From positions 434,001 through 498,000 of the forward strand of contig JAHQVT010000010.1 in assembly GCA_019634165.1 (NCBI GenBank): 64,000 nucleotides of DNA. The letters are read 5' to 3'. A program made the position numbers and the translations under genes. The notes beneath the pieces were generated by a model. That model saw only the letters and a program-made list of their open reading frames with translations. It had not been told where the DNA came from and ran no database searches. Source of the DNA: Rhodospirillales bacterium (GTDB lineage: Bacteria; Pseudomonadota; Alphaproteobacteria; Rhodospirillales; Thalassospiraceae). How positions within the stretch are numbered: the first letter of the stretch is position 1; the number at the start of each line of letters is the position of its first letter. This document shows positions 57,863 through 64,000 of this stretch, in pieces.

Positions 57863-58936
57863 TTACTCCGCGACAGCTTGTATTGTGGCATCAAAACGTG
57901 GAAGACTTTCGGCCAGTTCCTGCCATGCCGGATTTTCAGATTCCTTGGGCTGACGTTCGCCGCAGAAAATGACGAAATTGTTCAGTTCGGCGTCGTAAAG
58001 CTCGACCGTGGTGACAACGCCTTCGCGGATCGGTTTGCGCACAATCCATGCCTCGGCAATCATATCCATGCGTAAATGCAGCGTGAAACGTGGGTCCATA
58101 ACATTGATCCAGTCGCCCATTTCACGGATGTTTTTAACCGGACCGGTATGGATTTGGATCGCCCCGCTATTACCGACAAACACCATGATCGGCAGGCTAC
58201 TTTCGGATGCCTTTTCCAACATGGTTTTCAGCGCGTCATTGCTTAGACGTTCGGCAAATTCAGGACCAACAAGACGCATGCCTTGCTGACGTCCGACATT
58301 GAAGTCTTTCAACAATCCATGAAACTGATGGACATCCATCATCTTGCGCCAATGTGCGCGAAGGTTTTCGACGTCAACTTCTTCATCTTTACGCGTGACC
58401 GCCTTGGGCAAGGGCGGCAAGGTTTCGATACCCGGCGTCTGATTTTCTGCCTTAAATTCATTCACCAGCGCGTCATAGCCCGCTTCGTTCGATTGTTCGG
58501 TCAGGAAAACCTTGTGAATGGCTTTGCCTTCATGATCAAAGAACTGGATGCTACGGCGGCGTCCTGCGCGTGGATTGTTGGTTTCAACCGCAAATCCATG
58601 GCCCCAACGACCAAGGAACAGGCGCAAATCGACATCCCGGTTAAGAACCAAGCCCATTTCACCATTGATGCTGACCTTGCCGAACGTTCCGATCTTTTCA
58701 TGAACAACGCTTGGATTACGGGTCAAAATTTTGACCTCGCCAAGGTCCTCAAGGCGCTTGATCAAATCACCCCAGTCCGCATCAAGACGGACGACATTTT
58801 TGCCGATACCTGCTGCAACCAGCTCACCTTCGGTCAGACCAAGCTCGGCTGCGATATCAACGGCGTATCCTTTTGCTTCACCAGCAGAAAATGCCGCCCA
58901 AGCATCGGACGGCGTTTTGAAATCATTTTCACTCAT
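57863..58936 (-). CDS. hmuS: Haem-degrading / haem-handling factor HmuS
   Basis: 357 residues of the HmuS/ChuS/HemS family, built from two structural repeats. VVHEKIGTFGKVSINGEMG and FLGRWGHGFAVE mark the first half; IQIHTGPVKNIREMGDWINV and FTLHLRMDMIAEAWIVRKP the second. Members bind haem in the cytosol and release iron or pass haem on. AGGTG precedes the ATG. A perfect 15-bp hairpin (58959-58991) lies just upstream in the gap from hmuR. Confidence 0.95.
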   Translation of the reverse strand: MSENDFKTPSDAWAAFSAGEAKGYAVDIAAELGLTEGELVAAGIGKNVVRLDADWGDLIKRLEDLGEVKILTRNPSVVHEKIGTFGKVSINGEMGLVLNRDVDLRLFLGRWGHGFAVETNNPRAGRRRSIQFFDHEGKAIHKVFLTEQSNEAGYDALVNEFKAENQTPGIETLPPLPKAVTRKDEEVDVENLRAHWRKMMDVHQFHGLLKDFNVGRQQGMRLVGPEFAERLSNDALKTMLEKASESSLPIMVFVGNSGAIQIHTGPVKNIREMGDWINVMDPRFTLHLRMDMIAEAWIVRKPIREGVVTTVELYDAELNNFVIFCGERQPKESENPAWQELAESLPRFDATIQAVAE

Positions 58937-58958
58937 GGCAGTTTCACCTCTCTATATA

Positions 58959-58991
58959 GATCAGACGATGCAGAAGCTGCATCGTCTGATC
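58959..58991 (-). repeat. Perfect 15-bp hairpin between hmuR and hmuS
   Basis: 58959-58973 pairs perfectly with 58977-58991 around a three-base loop, filling most of the 62-base gap. No T run follows on the minus strand, so it is not a standard terminator. It may protect the 3' end of the hmuR message or set the receptor-to-transporter ratio. Confidence 0.8.
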
Positions 58992-58998
58992 CCGTGAC

Positions 58999-61059
58999 CT
59001 AAAATTTCATGCTTGCGGAGATTTTTACGTTGCGGCCCGGTTCATACAGCCCGTTGTCAGCAGCCTGATAGTCGCGATCAAGAATGTTATCGATCCCGGC
59101 ATTAACCATCAGGCCCGGCAGGGTTTCGCTTGCATCCCAACTGGCGAAAAGATCGAACGTGGCATAGCCCGGAACCTCATCCCCAGAAGAAATCCGGGTC
59201 AGTCGGTCAACCATGTTTGCCCGCCCGCCAAGCTCAACACCTGCGTCGACAAAACGATACCCACCGGACAGCGAGATTTTGTCAGCAGGAATGTCTGCAA
59301 GGTTCCCACCAGTTTGCTTATTCTCGCCACGAATACGCGACCCCGCGAGCCCAGCAAAAACAACCCCTGTGTCGTAGGTTAGTTCAGCTTCGAAACCTTC
59401 GATCTCAGCTTTTGGTACGTTGACACTTTTGGTTTCAGAGCTCCCCGCTACGGCACCCTGTTGCTCGATATAGTCGCTAATATCGTTCTGGAAATACGCA
59501 ACCTTGGCACGCAGTGCGTCCCCTGCGCTTAGAAGGTTATCGGATTTGAAATTGGTCCCGAACTCCCACGTCTTGGCTTTTTCAGCTTCAAGGTCGGGGT
59601 TGGCGACAAAGTTGTTTCCCGGGAAGTGATAGCCGTTGGCATACATTTCAGTCATGGCAGGCGCACGGAATGCTTCTGCGTAACTGACATAGGGCTGCAT
59701 CCAGGACGTTACCCGGTAGCTGGCGGAAAAACGTGGGGAGATCGCACTATCTTCGCGCGAACGCTGCCCATCTGCAGAAAGGTCATATGAGTCAAACCGC
59801 ACACCCGCAGTGACATCAAACGCATCCGTTACAGCCAGATTGTTGTCAACATAAACGCCATAAATCACCATGTCGGCATCTGGGAACAGGTTGGATACTT
59901 TTGCCCCGTTACGGCGGCCTTCCTGTGAATCCTGATAAAGCTCACCACCAACCGTTACCGCCAGATCACGACCGGCCAGATCAAACCGTGATGTATTGCT
60001 GCCATCAAGCCCAATGGTATCAAGGGTACGTTCATCATGGCGACCATCGCTGACGCGTTTTTCATCAAGATCGGTCCGCATGCCATAGGTGTTGACCTTC
60101 GCATCAACCCAGTCATTGGCAGTATCATGGTAGGTATAGCCAAGCACCAGCGATAACTCTTCGCTTTCGCGACTGACAAGATAGTTGCTGTTACTCAAGG
60201 CCGCGCCGCTATCTGGTGCAGAAGGCAACAAATGATCGTCAGTATAACGCTGTAAAGTCAGGGTCACACGGCTTGCATCATTGATGTCGACCCCACCCTT
60301 AAGCAGCCCATTGATGTAATCATCATCGGTATAGGGTTGCTTGTCACCGTCCCCGGATTCAAAGTTTCCGGTACTTTCACGGGTTACACTGACAAGCATG
60401 TCGGTATTGTCCGTCGGGCGACCATAGACCATGCCGTTCGTGGTCAATCCATGATCGACAGTGGCATAACCCACCTTCACACGCGCGCCGATATTCTGGC
60501 CCGGATCAAGAAGGTCATTTGCATCTTTGGTGGTTAAGGCAATCACCCCACCAAGTGCGCCCGTACCTTGCATCGTCGAGGCCGCACCGCGATAAACTTC
60601 CACAGATTTCAGGACTTCAGGATCAAAGAAAAAGCGCCCTTTATGCCCGACACTCATGTTGGCGCGCGCACCATCGACCCTGACAACAACCCGATCCCCC
60701 GTCAAACCACGAATGATCGGTTCCTGAACCGTGCTACGTGGACCACCATTAACTTCAACACCGGGCATACCGCGCAAGATGTCGCTCAGATCGGAAGGTT
60801 GGCGGCGCGCAAGCTCTTCTTCGTCAACAATCGAAATGGATGCCGGTGCATCGATTGCGGCGGTTTCCAACTTGTTTGCGGTGATTGTGATCGCATCAAG
60901 CGCAATCGCAGTTTCGGCAACTGGCTGTTTTTCGACCTCGGAAACATTTTCGCCACGGATAGCAGGCGCGCTTGCCGGTTCGTCAGCATGTGCGGCAACG
61001 CCAAGTGCAAGTGTGGATACTGTCGCCAAAAGCAGGCGCGCAGAGATGGTTCGTACCAT
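58999..61059 (-). CDS. hmuR: TonB-dependent haem/haemoglobin outer-membrane receptor
   Basis: 686 residues. Signal peptide about 1-25 (ending AHADEP). The plug starts near 55 (DAITITANK, the TonB box region), with RQPSDLSDILRGMPGVEV, then the 22-strand barrel ending NVKISASMKF with the usual terminal Phe. The haem-receptor signature FRAP ... NPDL is present at EAFRAPAMTEMYANGYH to FVANPDLEAEK, with a candidate haem-ligand His in GYHFPG. AGGGG precedes the ATG. The leader carries four AGCC repeats. Confidence 0.95.
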   Translation of the reverse strand: MVRTISARLLLATVSTLALGVAAHADEPASAPAIRGENVSEVEKQPVAETAIALDAITITANKLETAAIDAPASISIVDEEELARRQPSDLSDILRGMPGVEVNGGPRSTVQEPIIRGLTGDRVVVRVDGARANMSVGHKGRFFFDPEVLKSVEVYRGAASTMQGTGALGGVIALTTKDANDLLDPGQNIGARVKVGYATVDHGLTTNGMVYGRPTDNTDMLVSVTRESTGNFESGDGDKQPYTDDDYINGLLKGGVDINDASRVTLTLQRYTDDHLLPSAPDSGAALSNSNYLVSRESEELSLVLGYTYHDTANDWVDAKVNTYGMRTDLDEKRVSDGRHDERTLDTIGLDGSNTSRFDLAGRDLAVTVGGELYQDSQEGRRNGAKVSNLFPDADMVIYGVYVDNNLAVTDAFDVTAGVRFDSYDLSADGQRSREDSAISPRFSASYRVTSWMQPYVSYAEAFRAPAMTEMYANGYHFPGNNFVANPDLEAEKAKTWEFGTNFKSDNLLSAGDALRAKVAYFQNDISDYIEQQGAVAGSSETKSVNVPKAEIEGFEAELTYDTGVVFAGLAGSRIRGENKQTGGNLADIPADKISLSGGYRFVDAGVELGGRANMVDRLTRISSGDEVPGYATFDLFASWDASETLPGLMVNAGIDNILDRDYQAADNGLYEPGRNVKISASMKF

Positions 61060-61096
61060 AGATTTTCCCCTGTAAGGCAGCTTTGTACCGATTTCG

Positions 61097-61139
61097 GCTG
61101 GCTGGCTGGCTTGTGCAGGGCACTGGCGCGCTGGCTGGC
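61097..61139. repeat. GGCT/AGCC tetranucleotide repeats in the hmuR leader
   Basis: Four tandem copies of GGCT (AGCC on the coding strand) at about 61098-61113, with two more GCTGGCTGG copies near 61130-61139. They lie 40-80 bases upstream of the receptor start, in the hemP-hmuR gap. Copy number is low. Confidence 0.6.
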
Positions 61140-61181
61140 AAATCTGGTCAGATTTGATGGTGTGGCGTCTTTGTGACGCCT

Positions 61182-61349
61182 TTATTTCGTCAGAATAAGC
61201 TTGTTGTTCGACGTCATACGAAGGCGGTATTCTTCCCCTTGATGAAGAATGATGACCTCGCGGTCATTCCCCATCAGTTCTTCCACCTGTATCTGTCTTG
61301 GCTCAATGACCTTTCCGGTCTTGTTCGGTCTGACTGCGATGTCAGGCAT
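61182..61349 (-). CDS. hemP: Hemin uptake protein HemP
   Basis: 55 residues from the ATG at 61349, with GGGAG 6 bases upstream; the in-frame extension to 61379 is not needed. The C-terminal block REVIILHQGEEYRLRMTSNN ending KLILTK is the HemP signature. HemP is a small basic protein; in some rhizobia and Burkholderia it is required to activate haem receptor expression. It leads the operon, directly behind the Fur-like box. Confidence 0.93.
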   Translation of the reverse strand: MPDIAVRPNKTGKVIEPRQIQVEELMGNDREVIILHQGEEYRLRMTSNNKLILTK

Positions 61350-61380
61350 CGCAAACTCCCTATCCAAATCACACCTCAAT

Positions 61381-61402
61381 TAATAATGATTGTCATTCGT
61401 AT
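61381..61402. promoter_or_regulatory. Fur-like box upstream of hemP
   Basis: TAATAATGATTGTCATTCG contains AATGA (61385-61389) and TCATT (61393-61397) as inverted arms with a three-base centre, close to the Fur consensus. It lies about 35-50 bases upstream of hemP, as expected for iron repression of the whole haem operon. Confidence 0.75.
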
Positions 61403-61479
61403 AAAGATTTGAGAATGCAAGTCAACTGCATAAATTGAACTAAGGACGCAATCTGCCCACTCTTGGCTCCACTATGTGA

Positions 61480-61516
61480 AATAGGCCACATTCCTATGCT
61501 GGGAATGTGGCCTATT
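61480..61516. repeat. Perfect 15-bp inverted repeat between hemP and the MFS gene
   Basis: 61480-61494 pairs perfectly with 61502-61516 around a seven-base loop. It lies 46 bases past the MFS stop (leftward) and about 130 bases upstream of hemP. No T tract on either strand. It could be a Rho-dependent or weak terminator for the MFS transcript, or a dispersed palindromic element. Confidence 0.75.
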
Positions 61517-61561
61517 GTTCGGGTCTGCCCCCAAATCAGGTTGGTCTATATAGCTAAATAG

Positions 61562-62788
61562 CTAATTCCCGCCGATCTTTTCCGATGACCCTGCCCGCAT
61601 CGAAGCAACAAGTTGGATGGCAACAACAACAAACAGGAAATACAACGCAACCTGCCAATCACCCAAAAGATCATGAAGTGCGCCAAAAAGCACCGGGCCA
61701 ATGGCCGCAAACAAATAGCCCACTGATTGCGCCATGCCAGAAAGCCGGGCTGATGTTTGCGGATCAGCGCCACGCATGCCAACCAAGGTCAGGGCAATGC
61801 TGATCATGCTGCCTTGACCAAGACCAAGACACAGCGCCCAAAGATAGGGCAATTCAGTCGTGGCAAAGACAAAGCCGGGAACTGCAATGATCAGTGGAAT
61901 ATGCAGAACAAGCATCGCAAGTTTTTTGTTGCGGAACTTGGAATAGATCAGCGGTGCGGCAAAGGCCGCCGGGATGCCAAAAACGTTAAACACCGTTAAA
62001 AGAGTTGCCGCTTCGGCCTCGGAAATTCCGTGATCGATGAAGACTTTGGCAACCCAGGCTGTGCCGGTATAAAACATCAAAGATTGGCAGCCGAAAAATA
62101 GGGCCAGCCACCATGCTTCGACATTTTTCCATAGCGATATTTGCGCAATCGGTGATGGTGCCGCCGTCTTATGACGATAGCGCAGCATCGGCAACCAGCA
62201 GACAAAAGCAATCGCGGCAAACACCGCCCAAACACCCAATGACCAGCGCCAATCACCATCTGCCGCATTTCGTATCGGAATAGAAATGAATGCTGCAACC
62301 GTCGCACCGGTCGACATGGTAAAAGTGTAAAGGGCAGTAACCAACGCCACATGGGTTGGGAAACTGCGGCGCACCAAAGAAGGTGTCAGCACATTCATAA
62401 CCGCAATCGCCGCACCCAGAATGATCGTCCCGATCACCATGATGTCATAGGCCCCACTGGCCCGAAGCCCCTGCCCAACCGCGATAAACAACAACATCGC
62501 AAGTAAGGTTGCCTCAATCCCAAAGCGTTGTCCCAAACGCGGGGCAAATATCGACAACACACCAAAGCTTAACACCGGCAAGGTCGTTAACAGACCAAGC
62601 TCGGTCCCTGAAAGCGACAGGTCCGTTCCAATAATCTCGGCAAGTGGGCCAAGCCCGACGATGCTACCGCGCATATTGGCGGCCAAAAGCAAAATCGCGA
62701 TCAAAAACCCGATATGTGCGCCAAGGCGATTAAACCCACGCCCGGCATCAGTATTGGGACCGGCATTTGGGGCAGTCTTTTCGGTCAT
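61562..62788 (-). CDS. MFS transporter, CynX/NimT family
   Basis: 408 residues, 12 membrane helices. The N-terminal helix region LAANMRGSIVGLGPLAEIIG is typical of CynX/NimT (cyanate- and 2-nitroimidazole-type) carriers, and ALTLVGMRGADPQTSARLSG falls in the second half as in that family. The substrate is not predictable; many relatives act as drug or small-molecule exporters. Operator-like repeats lie just upstream at 62803-62829. Confidence 0.87.
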   Translation of the reverse strand: MTEKTAPNAGPNTDAGRGFNRLGAHIGFLIAILLLAANMRGSIVGLGPLAEIIGTDLSLSGTELGLLTTLPVLSFGVLSIFAPRLGQRFGIEATLLAMLLFIAVGQGLRASGAYDIMVIGTIILGAAIAVMNVLTPSLVRRSFPTHVALVTALYTFTMSTGATVAAFISIPIRNAADGDWRWSLGVWAVFAAIAFVCWLPMLRYRHKTAAPSPIAQISLWKNVEAWWLALFFGCQSLMFYTGTAWVAKVFIDHGISEAEAATLLTVFNVFGIPAAFAAPLIYSKFRNKKLAMLVLHIPLIIAVPGFVFATTELPYLWALCLGLGQGSMISIALTLVGMRGADPQTSARLSGMAQSVGYLFAAIGPVLFGALHDLLGDWQVALYFLFVVVAIQLVASMRAGSSEKIGGN

Positions 62789-62802
62789 CGGATGGCTCCG
62801 TT

Positions 62803-62829
62803 TGGATCAGAGTTGATCCATGTTGATCC
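62803..62829. promoter_or_regulatory. Operator-like repeats upstream of the MFS gene
   Basis: TGGATCA (62803-62809) faces TGATCCA (62814-62820) as an inverted repeat, and GTTGATCC occurs twice in tandem (62812-62819, 62822-62829). Located 15-41 bases upstream of the start. The regulator is unknown. Confidence 0.45.
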
Positions 62830-62889
62830 GTGATGGTGGCACGAATGAAATCATTGGGTAGATCATTAAATCCAATGGGCAAAAGCCCG

Positions 62890-63522
62890 CTAAAAACTGG
62901 TAAGGCCCCATAACACCCGCAGCGCAACCAGTACAAATAGGATCGCAACAATTCGTTCGATCCATGCTGCATGATCGCGCAGCCATGGCAGAACCGCCCC
63001 ATGCGACAAACCAATTGCCACCAGGCAATACCACGCCGCATCAATCGCCGCTGCGGTAAAGGCCAGCAGGAACTTGCTGCTCCATTCAAATTCGGGCGAC
63101 ACAAACTGACTAAACAGCGCCAGGAAGAAAAGAGCGATTTTGGGGTTTAGAAACGCGATCATGAACCCATCGCGGGCTGCTTGCACAACAGATCCCGAAA
63201 GCCGATCAGCGCCTGAGACATCGAATTTCGCACCGGACCCCGCCGCACGCCATGCCTTGATCGCAAGCCAGATCAGATACATCGCCCCAAGGATGCTGAC
63301 CGCATTGTGAAACACCGGGACGGTTTGAAACAAAATCCCAAGCCCGGTCATGGTGATGACGGCATAAAAGCCAATTCCCAAACCATGCGCAACAGCACAG
63401 GCAAACCCCGCCTGACGGGATTGCCCAACAGAATAACGCAACACAACAGCCAAACTTGGGCCCGGTGTCATAGCGCCAAGAACACAAATGGTTGCAACGG
63501 ACAACCAGGCGGTAAAGCTCAT
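62890..63522 (-). CDS. LysE/RhtB family amino-acid exporter
   Basis: 210 residues, six membrane helices, the family norm. The N-terminal signature GAMTPGPSLAVVLRYSVGQSR and the following AGFACAVAHGLGIGFYA are characteristic of LysE/RhtB exporters, which export amino acids or their derivatives. AGGA sits about 6 bases before the ATG. It is divergent from the isoaspartyl dipeptidase gene. Confidence 0.93.
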   Translation of the reverse strand: MSFTAWLSVATICVLGAMTPGPSLAVVLRYSVGQSRQAGFACAVAHGLGIGFYAVITMTGLGILFQTVPVFHNAVSILGAMYLIWLAIKAWRAAGSGAKFDVSGADRLSGSVVQAARDGFMIAFLNPKIALFFLALFSQFVSPEFEWSSKFLLAFTAAAIDAAWYCLVAIGLSHGAVLPWLRDHAAWIERIVAILFVLVALRVLWGLTSF

Positions 63523-63681
63523 GACGTTTCCTTTTGGTGGCGCAGGATTACGTCCTGCTTTATGTCACTGCCAAGCTATCTGCTTGCCAGAACCGTTTCA
63601 ACGGAAATGAACTGTCGTTATGATGCCGGCAAGCGCCACCTCGCAAACGTGCTCAAATCTCCGCAAGTCACGGTTTTAATA

Positions 63682-64000
63682 ATGTTTCTGCTGCTAAAGA
63701 ACGCCAATGTTTTTGCCCCGGCACCACTTGGCCTAAACGACATCCTGATCTGCCATGACAAAATCATCGCCATTGCGCCTGATCTGGTTGTTGCTGTTCC
63801 CGCAAATCTTCAAACAATCGATCTTGGCGGCAAAACCACCGTACCGGGTTTTATTGATGGTCATGCCCATTTGATTGGTGGTGGCGGCGAAGGTGGCTTT
63901 GCCACACGAACCCCAGAAGTCGCCGTTGGCAAATTGATCGAAGCGGGGATTACATCTGTGTGTGGCTTACTTGGTACGGATGGTGCTACCCGCCATATCG
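63682..64000 (+). CDS. iadA: Isoaspartyl dipeptidase, cut by the window end
   Basis: 106 codons visible from the ATG at 63682 (MFLLLKNANVFAPAPLG). This is an amidohydrolase with the metal-binding HAH in GFIDGHAHLIGGGGEGGF, followed by TRTPEVAVGKLIEAGITSV and GLLGTDGATRH. This block is diagnostic for IadA, which cleaves beta-aspartyl dipeptides left by protein damage. The rest lies beyond the window. An exporter of the LysE type is divergent from it. Confidence 0.92.
   Translation, partial: MFLLLKNANVFAPAPLGLNDILICHDKIIAIAPDLVVAVPANLQTIDLGGKTTVPGFIDGHAHLIGGGGEGGFATRTPEVAVGKLIEAGITSVCGLLGTDGATRHI

Overview
This window looks like chromosomal DNA of an alphaproteobacterium. The best guess is Rhodospirillales, of a Thalassospira-like type; that genus is inferred from overall gene content and was not tested. 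Clade signals are the hemC-hemD-mitofilin(Mic60)-HemY row, a DUF1674/SDHAF4 gene and a HemP-led haem uptake operon. Coding is dense on both strands. No rRNA, tRNA, CRISPR array, prophage or intact insertion sequence was seen. Both ends cut a gene: pheT at the left, iadA at the right.

1-8.9 kb: translation genes pheT, pheS, rplT and rpmI, with infC nearby starting at ATA. An auxin-efflux-type carrier and a CheY-like receiver gene sit among them, followed by two LPS-type glycosyltransferases. 8.9-18.1 kb: an alpha/beta hydrolase, a Rieske/EVE/YciI trio, gpsA, tsaD, and the divergent haem and cristae-like membrane cluster hemC-hemD-mic60-hemY. 18.2-23.5 kb: an iron-chelate ABC importer opposite an NtaA/SnaA/DszA-type flavin monooxygenase, with a Fur-like site between them. 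23.6-35.7 kb: purH, a 2-oxoadipate dioxygenase (HglS-like), CapD-type and WecA-type envelope glycan enzymes, rsmB, rpe, a YdeP-type molybdoenzyme co-transcribed with a tiny winged-helix protein, and SDHAF4.

35.8-41.3 kb: a visibly A/T-richer, one-directional block holding GtrA, a GtrB-like GT2, a GT-C-like membrane protein, an AsnB-type amidotransferase and a methyltransferase. It reads as a transferred surface-glycan decoration module. 41.5-47.8 kb: tex, a TPP riboswitch with thiM-thiE, a small secreted protein, sodB and a RelE/ParE-RHH toxin-antitoxin pair. 47.8-53.1 kb: an ALDH7-type dehydrogenase, class III aminotransferase, FAD amino-acid oxidase-like enzyme and a divergent GcvA-type regulator. 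Together with HglS these suggest lysine catabolism through 2-aminoadipate. 53.3-61.4 kb: a soluble globin-coupled chemoreceptor with a CZB domain, then a complete haem uptake operon (hemP-hmuR-hmuS-hmuT-hmuU-hmuV) behind a Fur-like box. 61.5-64 kb: a CynX/NimT-type MFS carrier, a LysE-type exporter and the start of isoaspartyl dipeptidase.

The least explained items are the iron importer/monooxygenase pair, the Gtr-AsnB-methyltransferase island, the YdeP operon with two operator-like palindromes, and several long perfect hairpins without U tracts.
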